Source: Trichobilharzia regenti
Lineage: Eukaryota; Platyhelminthes; Trematoda; Strigeidida; Schistosomatidae
DNA length: 64,000 nucleotides
Reading direction: 5' to 3'
Assembly (NCBI GenBank): GCA_944472135.2
Contig: OX235262.1
Location: 89,068,903 to 89,132,902 of the forward strand
The position numbers and the translations under genes are program-made. This document shows positions 22,349 through 32,581 of this stretch, in pieces (within the stretch, counting starts at the first letter, position 1; each line of letters opens with the position of its first letter). The notes below the pieces were generated by a model. It did no database searches. It was given only the letters and a program-made list of their open reading frames with translations, and was not told the origin of the DNA.

Positions 22349-22499
22349 TCAAGTATTGGTTTGTATGGATTCAGTTGATTGGTTACAGGATTTCATCATG
22401 AAGAGTCCCAAACTAGGCTGACGAAACAGCTGTCCAGTACTCCCAGGTTTTCCAATGATTCTCTAACTAATGTCAACTCATGATGAAATCCTGTAACCA
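22349..22499. mobile_element. SINE family A tail joined in tandem, then folded back
   Basis: Directly after the 5' end of the preceding minus-strand copy comes another minus-strand tail (22,349-22,401), a tail-to-head junction. At 22,401 the orientation flips: AGAGTCCCAAACTAGGCTGA and the tail follow on the plus strand to 22,499. A perfect 21-base inverted repeat results, 22,381-22,401 against 22,478-22,498. Confidence 0.8.
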
Positions 22500-22904
22500 T
22501 TTATTTTTTCATTATAATCGACATACATTTCACCTGACTACTAGCTGTTACTCACTAGACAGGAATCTCTTCTATAAATAGTAATGATTATATTGTATGA
22601 AGCACTCATGAGCTATTGTACGACTGTAATGAATCTGTGATAATATCATAGTTGTCATAGTATTTTAAAGAATGTTTACTTATTTCACTTATAACTATGG
22701 TTGGTATCTTGGAGGATAATAAAAATAGAATTTAGAAAATCTAATTGTCATGTAAAAGTACAGAGATGTGCTCACATGTATTTAGCATACTGGTAGTTGA
22801 AACATCTGTCTAGAATAACATTCCTTTCTTATGTATCATATGGATTAGTGAATTTTATAGAATAAATTAAATCAGTATGAAATATTGAAGTCTAATTGTT
22901 TTAC
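22500..22904. other. No recognisable feature
   Basis: AT-rich sequence; nothing identified. Confidence 0.45.
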
Positions 22905-23100
22905 TGAATGAGCCGCTGGTGCCTGTTGTTGACGACTGGATATCTTCATCACATCTGTCTTCTTTATTTCCACCTAAAGTTCGATCTTTCCTGACTCTTC
23001 CAATTTCTTGGTTTTCATTTGTAAATCTTAGAAATTTATATGGCGAAATATAAATCATCCATGAAATTCAAATTTTCTAGATTGGATTGGTTGGTCTCCG
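22905..23100 (-). mobile_element. RTE-type LINE, short fragment near RT motif C
   Basis: Plus-strand wording CTTCATCACATCTGTCTTCT, CCAATTTCTTGGTTTTCATT and GCGAAATATAAATCATCCAT parallels the 17.3 and 40.2 kb copies between motif C and the following lysine-rich block. It has no intact frame. Confidence 0.65.
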
Positions 23101-23129
23101 TTAAAATATAATCACAATATGTGACAAAA

Positions 23130-24480
23130 ATACCGACATCGAAATGATTATTAAGGAGTTCAACAGCTGCCATCATGCCATCAAGTTCACGTCGGAATCA
23201 GAGAATAACTCGGAATTCCATCTTTTGGGATGTTTTTCCAAAGAGGAGATCTGATGGTCCTCTTCAAAGATCGATCTACAGGAAATAAACATGGAATGAT
23301 CAGTACCCAAATTTCCATAGCTGGGTCCCTTTGAGAAGAAAGAGAAATTTGGTCCATTCCTTATCCTCAAGAATAAGGAAGGTATGTTGAAGTGATGCAA
23401 TCGATAAGGAACTGGGGCGACCCAGAAAATTCCTCTTAAAGAATGGATATCCTCCAAGATTTATCGAGAAAAACATGAAGTTAAGGGAAAAGCCTGAAAT
23501 AATACAGATGGTGCCGAAGAAACTGCTATTTATGAATGTTGAATTTAAAGGTGATACCGCAGCTGAGATCCTGAAGAATCGCTTATGCAGATCACTGAGG
23601 AAAGCCTTCTTTATGGCTGAGCTACGTATCAATTTCTAAAGCCGAAAAATGATCAACAGATGTGTGAAGGATAAACTGCCGCTTTGGACCACCTCAATGT
23701 GCGTTTATAAATTCACCTGCTCGTGTGGAGCTGGTTATATTGGCCGCACAAAGCGCACGCTTTCCAAACGCATCTCTGAACATTACCCGTCATGGTTAGC
23801 AAAGGAACAGTGTAAGACAATCACTAGCTCAATTCTCAAGCATTTGGTGAACTCAAGCCACGTAGCTCCACCAGAGTCGCCTTTCAAGATCATCTACAAA
23901 GTGAAGCCAAATGGTACAAGGGGCATCAGGTTTCGGCTTTTGTGTATGGCGATGGCAATTCATCAATACAACCCTGAACTCTGTATACAGAAAAAGTTTG
24001 TCCAGTGTCTTATTCTACCTTGGTCTTAACCTCTTCACTAATCGTTCCCTGTAAAAAATTTTGATTGTTTCTTTTCTTTTTTAATTTTACTTTTAGTTTG
24101 CTTTTGCTTTAATAATTAATTCACTATTATCAATCTCATATGCTCCTTTTGTATATTTTCACACCCTCTTCACACTTTTTAATTGACACTCATATACCTT
24201 TATTCTCACTCAAGAGCAATTTTAACCTTATCAAATTTCTGTCTTTGTGCCGTTGAGTACCACGTAATTTACAACTTTTAATTTTCACTTCTAGAGCCAC
24301 TTCTGAGTAATTATATCAATTATGTCACCCCCTATCACTCATTAATAGACCACAATATATTTTTGTAAGTATAAATATGACTGTACAGCCTCTGAAGATG
24401 ATTTCGTCGATAAGGGAAATTTTCTCCGCTGTCTTCTTCATAAGTCAATGGGTATTTTCGGTGAAAATATAATCTCTCAG
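23130..24480 (+). mobile_element. Penelope-like element, RT C-terminus, GIY-YIG endonuclease and 3' region
   Basis: An eroded RT end (about 23,150-23,640) shows FIEKNMKLREKPEIIQMVPK and RLCRSLRKAFFMAELRINF, with frameshifts. It is followed, after one stop, by an open 126-codon frame (23,649-24,029). That frame begins with the linker VKDKLPLWTTSMCVYKFTC, then the GIY-YIG core CSCGAGYIGRTKRTLSKRIS, EH, the SSILKHLV block, FKIIYKVKPNG, RFRLL and ELCIQKKFVQCLILPWS. The endonuclease domain is nearly intact: the YIG, the following Arg and the EH are all present. The AT-rich 3' region to about 24,480 is shared with 7.17-7.62 kb and contains the conserved CTGAAGATGATTTCGTCGAT. Inverted family A copies lie on both sides. 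Confidence 0.88.
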
Positions 24481-24810
24481 AAAAGGCGCTTCAGTGATAT
24501 CTGTAGTCTCATTTTAGAGATAATATAAAAAAATAGCTAACAGAAGTATTTAGGATACAAGTAGCGTCGTGTACAACACTTTCAGAAGTGGAATCATGAG
24601 TGCTAGATTCAATTTCCACGAAAGTCACAAATAATCACTGGTGATCAGGTACAATTTAATTGACGAGGACTGAATAAGATGAAATATGCATCACTAGTTT
24701 CAGTGCTAGGAATAACCTAAATAACAACATAATAAATGTATAGTAACTCCAGATTACAATTTGATGAAAAGACCCATCTATTCAGTCGAGCAAAACTGAT
24801 CGACCAAGAA
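24481..24810. other. No recognisable feature
   Basis: AT-rich spacer between the PLE remnant and a SINE fragment. Nothing identified. Confidence 0.45.
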
Positions 24811-24825
24811 TTCGAAATAATCCCA

Positions 24826-24884
24826 ACGTGGGATTAGTGGACAGCTGTTTCATCCTAGTTTGGGACTCTTCACAGTACGCACCC

Positions 24885-24889
<5 letters not shown>
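24826..24889 (-). mobile_element. SINE family A, short fragment
   Basis: Minus-strand module GGACAGCTGTTTCATCCTAG, TTTGGGACTCTTCACAGTAC and GCACCCACCC, cut off by the following TA run just before the B box. Confidence 0.75.

Positions 24890-24922
<33 letters not shown>
24889..24922. repeat. TA microsatellite, 34 bp
   Basis: Uninterrupted TA run separating two family A pieces of opposite orientation. Confidence 0.97.
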
Positions 24923-24924
<2 letters not shown>

Positions 24925-25367
24925 CTATATAAACAAATACTTGAATACCAATGAGATGCTCACTGGCGACTGGCCCTATTCAGGTAGGTAGTTACCTGGG
25001 GTTCCAGTGGGAAATCGTGACCAGTAGGGTGCAGTAGGTTGGGTGTGAGGAAAAATACTCGCCAAAGACATCGGGTAGCGGTTGCGCTATATCGTGAATT
25101 GACAGAAGTCAGAACTCATGCACCGGCCATGGGATCGGGTCCCAGTGGCTTAATGGTCTACGAGCTCGCTGGACTTGTAACCAGGAGGTCCTGGGCTCGA
25201 ACCTTGGTGGTGGGTGCGTACTGATGAAGAGTCCCGAACTAGACTGATGAAACAGCTGTCCAGTACTTCCAGGTTTTCCAATGGTTCTCTAACTAATGTC
25301 AACTCATGATGAAATCCTGTAACCAACCAATCAACCGAATCCCTACTAACCAATACTTGAATAATCC
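24925..25367 (+). mobile_element. SINE family A, reference full-length copy with hammerhead-like module
   Basis: Best plus-strand copy. It opens with the end of a previous tail (AAACAAATACTTGAA), then the 5' domain (AATGAGATGCTCACTGGCGA onward). The head is tRNA-like (25,138-25,212), with A box TGGCTTAATGG, an anticodon-arm-like CTGG-loop-CCAG containing CTTGTAA as in tRNA-Thr(UGU), and B box GGCTCGAACC. The hammerhead-like module follows: CTGATGA at 25,221-25,227, GAAA at 25,249-25,252, and the self-complementary ACAGCTGT plus C as stem III with a GUC-type site. The tail ends in CCAATACTTGAATA. No complement to form stem I is visible. Confidence 0.85.
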
Positions 25368-25368
25368 C

Positions 25369-25972
25369 GACGGATGAAACATGAAGATGTTAAAGTCAGA
25401 ATCCGAAAGGTGAGATACAACTCCATCAATCTGAAATCAGTTTGGAAATCTCCTACATTCAGAATAAACAAAAAATTTAAGATTTTCAACACTGATGTTT
25501 AATCAATTGTTTTATATGGGTTAGAAACTTCGCATACGCATCACGAAATTCATTTCCATCAGCCTACCGCAGACTTTCATCAACACCTGCCTTCATTGGC
25601 TCCATACTTAAGATCAAATGGCCAGAAACAATTAACAACAAGAAACTTTGGCAACAAACTAACCAAGAACCTATTTTCCAACGAATATGTAGGAGAAAAT
25701 GTAGATGGATAGGGCATACGTTGAAGAGACCATCGAATAACATCGCACTTCATGCAAGCCATTGCTTAAGTGGAAACCGAATGGGAAACAACAAGTTGGT
25801 TGTCATTACCAGGGTGATATGGGGGAGATTGTGTGCGGAGGAGATGAGGGATTATGGGCAATCACGGGCCCAACTGAGGAGGACAGAAGAAAATAGAATA
25901 AAGTGGAAATGCGTTGCTGAAGCCTATGTTCCAATCGGAACCCAAGGGACGATAATAATAATAATAGTTCTT
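25369..25972 (+). mobile_element. RTE-type LINE 3' fragment
   Basis: Frameshifted remains of the C-terminal part: DVKVRIRK-like start at about 25,387, then INLKSVWKSP, FKIFNTDV, IVLYGLET and the H-T-H/Q-P-x-A-D-F-H-Q block. The 3' tail is GAAGCCTATGTTCCAATCGG with an AATAAT repeat from 25,952. It lies two bases after the SINE. The 5' end of the LINE is lost. Confidence 0.82.
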
Positions 25973-26990
25973 TATTACCAAAAGAATTTAATTCCAGTGA
26001 ACTGATCTTTTCAAGCACATCAATCAATGGAAATCTTAATATAAAGAAAATATTTAATCTTCCAATGGTAAATATTCCGTATCAGTTAAATTTATTTTAC
26101 ATCTGGTTCATTACAAAGTAGTACATTTCACTGACATTATAATTTCATTTTCTAAGATTAATTTACGTGAAAATTGTATCCTTTTGTACAAATTAATGTT
26201 AAACCTGTTATTCGTTCATTCATTCTGCGTGTTAAGAATTCAGTCACGTATAAGTCAAATAATCATTGAAAATGTGAGAGACAAGATGATACCGGTGAAC
26301 ACATGAAAAGTATTAGAATTAAACTACTACTACTACTATTAAACTAGTGATTTATTTTAAAAGTGCTATCATAATTTATTTTACGTGTTAAAAATTCAGC
26401 CAAAAAGTGTCATTGAAATGAACACTTACACTTCTTATACACAATCAAATGAAAATCTAGTCACTTTTGGCGTCTTTTTTGCGTGTGTATTAATAAACGA
26501 TAAAAAAACATAAGATAATTTTTATCAGCTGTTGATGTATTATTCTTTTTTTACACGTTTTACAACTATTTATGAATGAATGAATGAAAGTATGGATTTA
26601 GTAAATGTCAATCCAGTCTGCACATACGAATCTCTCATGACAGTTCGACATAGACAACGAAATATCAACACGTTAAATATTTTTTTGGTTAGGATATTAA
26701 TTATGTCGAAAGATTTAGCAATGTCTCTTTCATTTTCTATCTTTTTTGACGCGTTCTCCGACATCATTGAGAACTATTAGAAAGGCAAAGTTAAACATTA
26801 GCGTGCCGAGAGATGCAAAAACACGAGTGACCTTGAGTCGACCAACCACAAAAATGACGTTGATTTACAAGGAAATGCATGAAATCACATTAAACAGGGT
26901 ATCTTTCTCTGGCATAACTTAAAAATACGTCCCAGTTGTAATGAGGAGAATAAGTTTTAAGTTAAACCAGTTCCGTACATGTATTCGAAG
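25973..26990. other. No recognisable feature
   Basis: AT-rich sequence with a TAC triplet run near 26,322 and GAAT repeats near 26,572. Two overlapping 65-66-codon frames on opposite strands at 26,570-26,780 are mutual shadows with no support. Confidence 0.45.
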
Positions 26991-26999
26991 TAGTGACTG

Positions 27000-27543
27000 A
27001 AAAGTAACTTTTTATGTGACCCGTTTATCGTTTTTATTCTGGTATACAGTCTTCCCCAAAAGCCCTTGGTTGAATCAAAACATGTTGCGGAGCTGGCTAG
27101 CACACAGAAGCAGAGGATGAAGCCAATAATTCTGAGAAATCTACCGGGAGAACATCACGAGTCGTCCAGAACAGTTTGTGTTGAGCTGGAACAGAGACGT
27201 CAGGAGAGGAGGTTGTCAACTAACTGATTTGACAGTTTGACATCCTGGAAAACAGATTGGACGCGTCGCAGAAGTTTAAAAGCTGACGACTTTCTGCAAA
27301 CGGAGATCCACTAGCTGTGGCAGTAACGCTGGCAAGTCTCCTGTGACGTTTGGTGATTAAGAAATGGGCTACTGGCTTCCCATTCATGAAACTCTTCCCT
27401 ACTGCTTTCGCTCATCAGCTGCAGTTAGCGAACTCAGCTCAGCTTAAAGATAAGAACGAGTTGGCAAAAATCAGAAGACGTTTGATGTATCCTAAAGTCA
27501 CACCAGTGAATAATGAATGTCAACAAGCCGGTAAGATAGGATG
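27000..27543 (+). other. Higher-GC stretch with two protein-like open frames, unidentified
   Basis: One frame without an ATG at its beginning runs from about 27,000 to a TGA near 27,226 and includes AELASTQKQRMKPIILRNLP and VELEQRRQERR. Another from 27,350 to 27,543 includes LKDKNELAKIRRRLMYPKVT. Composition is less AT-rich than the surroundings, and the sequence TTCTGGTATACAG just before the first block could be a splice acceptor. I do not recognise a family. It could be a decayed transposon ORF or an unrecognised exon. Confidence 0.25.
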
Positions 27544-27559
27544 ACAGATAAAAAAAATT

Positions 27560-29260
27560 ACAGAGGAGAAATTAGTAAATCGAACAAGAGTAAATCAAAT
27601 TGACAAATTTTTTGCCTGTAGAGAAATAAGTCACTGATAGAGAAATTTCCTGATAAAGTAATACAGTAGTTTTTAAACGACACAATCCTCTTTCTTTCTC
27701 TCTTTCTTATTCAAGAGTTGTGGCACTGATGATAATGGGGACTGAGTATGGAAGAATACGAACAAGCGGATGAGAGCTAGTCAGTCTGATTGACAGATAG
27801 ACAGCCGTTTTACCGATTCGTAAAGAACCGTACAAGCATGTAAAGCCTTATGAGCTGGCAGTTTATACCTTAGGGGGATATGAATTAAAGATTCTCAATG
27901 TTTCAGACTGTGTTATAGATATGGGGGTATACACAGCCCATCTGTTATGAATTCAGACACACAACAAACACTCCTTGCAGCGAACTTCTTATGAGGAGTA
28001 GACTTAGTGATTAATGTAAAGAATAGAAAAGTGAACATGAAAAAACATGAAAACTTTTTCATTCATAATGACAATAAAGTAGCCAAAGTATGAATAGCAA
28101 CAATCACTCAGAAAGAAGTATCAAGCATCAGCAAACTTAACAACTAAATATACCGGCTTATTCACAACAGACGGTAAATCCTACAGGTATTATGATAAAG
28201 TGAAAGATGAAATCTCACTAAATAATCAGGGAAAAGTAACCTTCACGACACGATGAACGCCACCGTATTGACAGAAGGAAGCAAAACAGTGCTGAGTGAG
28301 GGAATAATAAAAGAAGCCGACAGTTTATATACTTTTTTTAGTCCTGTTGACGAAGAAACCCGACAGGAAACCATAGTTTTTGTAGTCTTTTAAAACTTAA
28401 AATACCAACTTATGTGGTAAACTTTAAACAGTTTCAGTTGGAGAACTAGTAAAACTTGAATTCATGGAATTTGTTGCTTTAAAAAACAATTTATATGGTC
28501 ATTGATGTGTAAAATACATGAAAATACACTAGAAGGAAGTGACGAAAATAAATAAAGCAAATTAACTGGTTTAATTTTCACTCTGTCTTTAAATGTATCA
28601 AAACAAAATGTGTGTTTCCAAATCAAATAAAGTGTATCTACGTTACCCGTTAGAAACTGTGTGTTTATTTTCGAATTAATGACAGTATAAAACCTGTCAC
28701 AACATGCAGTTTGTCTTTTAGGTATGTTACTTGTCAAAGAAGTGAGCGATTCCGTCTATCGGGCATGCTGAATACAACCATTTTTACGGGAACTTCTCAT
28801 GTTCGTTACTGTTTTTACAATTCAATCAAATTGGTCAAAAATTTTATGAATTTAAATTTGTTGATGAATGTACAAATATAATTCCAGGTACTAATAATTA
28901 TTTTAAAAAATTCACTTGATATAAAATATTAAGATTTTACTGGACCAGTGTTCAGTGATAGCTGGTTAAAATAAAATCTAGATATCGTTGAGAATTAAAA
29001 TATGTATTTGTATTGAACTTAGTTATCTTACAGATCAATTCATATCTCCAGTAATATAGTATGCTCATTAATAAATGGAAAATTTATATCGATTAATAGA
29101 ATAGAAGATTTACTTACAACAGATGAATCGTATTGTTCTCCTTGTATCTATTGAAGTTATACATTAAATCTACGATTAAGTACACTGCACTTTAAAATCA
29201 ATCAGTTCAAATCATGTATATATAAATAGTTTGAAGACGAGTTTAAAATGTGAAAACTTA
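27560..29260. other. Long stretch without recognisable features
   Basis: AT-rich, with a CTTT tract near 27,690. A 91-codon minus-strand frame at 28,462-28,737 has no support beyond being open. No SINE, LINE or RNA gene recognised. Confidence 0.4.
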
Positions 29261-29264
29261 TTAT

Positions 29265-29965
29265 TATCATGATTATTATTACCTTGGGTTCTGTGTGGAA
29301 CATACAGCTTCAAACAAAATATCTGCATTTCACACCATTCTCTCCACTCCTCCTCCTCCTCAGCTCGCCACACAATAACCAATAACCGCTCATCTCATCC
29401 TCATACACCACCCTCCATGTTACCCTCTAACTCACACTCAACTCTCCACTTCACATAAAAGCTCCACTTGAGTAATGGCCTGATACACGATCACATTCTA
29501 CGATCTCCTCAATGTGTGTCCAGTCCACCTCCATCTGCTTAGAAATATCTGCTGGGCAATAAGTTCTCCCCTCTTGGTTTGTTCCCGTAGTTTCTTGGTG
29601 CTAATTCTTTCTGGCATGTCAGCCAGTTGCCCATCTGGTCTTCAATATGCAGCCGGTGATGACAGCTGCTGATGACAGTCCTCAGCAGACTGTTGGAAAC
29701 GACTTTCATAAAGCGTGTGCGAAGTTTTGAAAACATATAGAAAAATTGGTCAATTATTGGTGGTGGGATCCGAATTTCGTTTTCTATGTTGATCTTAGTG
29801 TAGAAGATTTCCAAACTGATCTGAGATTGATGAAGGTGCGTTTTACCCTTCCAACTGTGGTTCTGACATGCTTGTCCGTACTGTACGCTTGTAATTGGAA
29901 GGATACTGTCTAGATAAGTGAAGAAAATACCGCCTTTCAAATATCTTCCATCGATAATAAGCACT
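29265..29965 (-). mobile_element. RTE-type LINE 3' fragment
   Basis: The minus-strand frame 29,539-29,964 starts in GRYLKGGIFFTYLDSILPIT, then SWKGKTHLHQSQISLEIFYT, NIENEIRIPPP and TRNYGNKPRGENLLPSR. This is the segment also seen in the copy at 0.6-1.4 kb. The 3' end is the LINE tail (plus strand CCTTGGGTTCTGTGTGGAAC at 29,282) next to ATT repeats. 5'-truncated. Confidence 0.82.
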
Positions 29966-29969
29966 CATA

Positions 29970-30985
29970 ACTCTGTAAAACACTTATATGTATACTTATT
30001 TCGGAATAGTAGTAGAAAGTGTTTTCTTATTTCTAGTTATGCTTACAAAGTCATATTTGATTGGCATAAATAGATCTGAAGGCCAAATATTAACCATTGT
30101 GACTATCCATAATTGAATGAAGACGGAAATTTGTAAAAACGCGTACACAGTGTCGTCAATGCTTTATATGGTACACTACTTTTGAATGTTGCTATGCACA
30201 CTGTTTTGGTGAAGAGAATATTATGTGGCAAAGGTAGTGTCCTAGATAGTTAACAGCAGGTTCAAATTGTAGAAAAAAAACACGAGTCTCATCGTGTTTA
30301 AAAAAATATTGAAAGCCACCAGGGTTTATCAGCTGATCTTTCAAATATCCTTACTCCGTAATTTTTATCTGAACGAAACACCGGTGTGTTTGTAGTTTTT
30401 AAAGCATCTGACTTCAGAATTCGTTTAAGAAATATTATAAAGCATCGAAAGGTATTCATTTGGTTATAGGAAAAAGTGAAGATGGTTGCAGCGAAGAAAA
30501 AGTTTTTTTTTTAATGTATTCATCAACTAAGTTGTACATGTATAAATATACAACAAAGGACTGAATAAGTTATAGAAATGTTTTGTAGACAGAGATAAAA
30601 ATATAGAAAATAGCAAAATGAAGTTGAGTAATACAAATAGGATTAAAATAAAATAAATGGAAAGTTCGGGTAATAAAAATAACGAGATTTTTGGGAAATT
30701 AATGGGACTGGTAATGATGGCCATGATAAACATAAAGGTTGAACACATTTCTTTTGTATACAGCATCTGCTTGAATTTTCAAATCTCTAAAGATTCATCT
30801 TTATCCAGATCTTTTTGATCTAGCTTCATGTTAAGGGTTTGGTCTGGCCTAATGTGAGACTCTAAAGGATTTCTTAAAAGTGGGAAATATTTGCTCCATC
30901 CTAATTCAAATATAAATAACTGATAAAATTAAGTCTAATTAGTCGTGGTTAAAAAGGTTCATTTGTGACTTCAGGCAATCATAAA
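29970..30985. other. No recognisable feature
   Basis: AT-rich. Open frames on the minus strand near 30.5-30.8 kb are hydrophobic low-complexity translations without support. Confidence 0.45.
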
Positions 30986-30989
30986 TATT

Positions 30990-31378
30990 AAAGGATTTCA
31001 TCATGAGCTGACATCGGTTAGAGAACCATTAGAAAACCTACAAAGAGTACTGGACAGCTGTCTCGTCAGAATAGTTCGGGACTTTTCACTAGTACTCACC
31101 CACCGACAAGGTTTAAACTCAGGACGTTCTGATTACAAGGAAAGTGAGCTCGTAGACTATTCAGCTCCTAGGATGCTATCCAACGACCGGTGCATGAATT
31201 CCAACTTCTGCCAATTTACGATATAGAGTGACCATTAGCGAATATCACTGTCAAGTATTTGTCCTCACACCTGACCTGCTGTATCAAATTGTCCACAACT
31301 TTCCACTAAAACCCCAGGTAACTATCCACCTGAGTACAGCCAGTTGTTAGTACGCATCGGACTGATATTCAAGTGAAT
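30990..31378 (-). mobile_element. SINE family A, near full-length, left arm of inverted pair
   Basis: Minus-strand copy from tail (AGGATTTCATCATGAGCTGA) through the hammerhead-like block, decayed B box, A box and full 5' domain (CCCCAGGTAACTATCCACCT) to GATATTCAAGT. It abuts the plus-strand copy head to head. Confidence 0.82.
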
Positions 31379-31672
31379 AGGTACAGCAAGTCGGATGTGA
31401 GGATAGATACTCGCCGATGATATTCGCTAGTGGTCACACTATATCGTAAATTGGCAAAAGTTGGAATTCATGCACCGGTTATTGGGTTGGGTCCCAGTGA
31501 CTGAATGGTCTACGAGCTCTCTAGCGTTGTAATCAAAAGGTTCTGGGTTCGAACTCTGTTGAAGAGTCCCAAAATAGGTCGACGGGACAACCATCCAGTA
31601 CTCCCTGTAGGTTTTTCAAGGGTTCTTCAACCGATGTCAGCTCATGATGAAATGCTGTAAATAAATTGCAAT
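31379..31672 (+). mobile_element. SINE family A, right arm of inverted pair
   Basis: Plus-strand copy beginning within the 5' domain (GGTACAGCAAGTCGGATGTG), with A box GTGACTGAATGG, B box GGGTTCGAACTC, a shortened hammerhead-like block and the tail GTCAGCTCATGATGAAATGC. Confidence 0.82.
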
Positions 31673-31679
31673 AGTGAAA

Positions 31680-31860
31680 CAACCCATTACGGTCAAAAAT
31701 CCATAATCACACAACGGTAGATTGAATTATTAAAAATAAGCATCAGCCAAAAACGAAGGCGAATAATAAGGATTAAGTCAAAAGAATACGTGCAAATGTT
31801 AAAACACTAATGTACAGGTCATAATAAAAGGGCTATAATTACAAAATTAGTTGAAGTATT
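31680..31860. repeat. Unnamed repeat downstream of SINE A, shared with 61.29-61.46 kb
   Basis: AATAAGGATTAAGTCAAAAG near 31,765 and the following ACTAATGTACAGGTCATAAT resemble GGTAAGGATTAAATCAAAAG near 61,378 and its continuation. Both lie a short way after a plus-strand family A tail. Identity unknown. Confidence 0.45.
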
Positions 31861-32397
31861 CCGCTGAGTGGGAATAAAGCTATCTCGAGGTGCATTTGCG
31901 CGCAGTGTAGCAAACGTCACAACAGATATTCCAGCTGCTTAGAAAAGTTGATAAAAACACAAATCTAATGTAATATGATTACAGCATTCCTACTGGCGCG
32001 TAATACAAAACCAACTACCTGAGGAAATTCATGTCATAATGGACCGCATCCATTCTACATTTACAGGTATCCCGAAACGAAAGCGCGCAAGTTTGATTTG
32101 CGACAGGTTACATCCTCAGCCCATTCAAATAACTATCAAAATTGTAAATAAAACGTTCACGGGGGATTTCCAGATCAGTTTTTCTGCTACGCATATAACC
32201 ATTCATTGCTAAATACGTCATTAGGGCACTGTGTAATCTGAGTAACAAGCTAAAACCGTTAATTTTGTTCTTGCTATATTAGTGGTTAATCTCAAAAAGC
32301 AGAAGATAACACTCAGTAGTAACTTAGACTTTTTAAACCGAAACCCTATAATTTATCACTTTTAAATGAATAAAGTGAGAAAACAACGATTTTTTGG
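31861..32397. other. No recognisable feature
   Basis: Moderate-GC unique-looking sequence with stops in all frames. Confidence 0.4.
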
Positions 32398-32574
32398 TTA
32401 CAGCTTGATTCCACACAGTACTTTTTGGTAGAAGTATGGAATTTTCAGCATGTGATGTCGGTAGCCCGAATTTTGCAGGCCGACCATAGATATTAGGTGT
32501 GCGTTGGCAGGGAATCGAACCCTGGACCATGTGCATGGTCACGGAGAGTCCTAACCACTGTGCTAGTGACGCAC
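32398..32574 (-). mobile_element. SINE family B copy next to a tRNA pseudogene
   Basis: Minus-strand copy with complete head (B box GGGTTCGATTCCC, palindrome GACCATGCACATGGTC) and complete tail. Its 5' end lies seven bases from the 3' end of the tRNA-Glu-like sequence on the same strand. Confidence 0.85.
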
Positions 32575-32581
32575 AAAAGCG

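Noticed and set aside
25039..25224. Conserved open frames repeated at 22.1 and 25.1 kb
   Set aside because: The near-identity of the translations reflects the two copies of SINE family A, not protein conservation. The frames run through Pol III promoter boxes.
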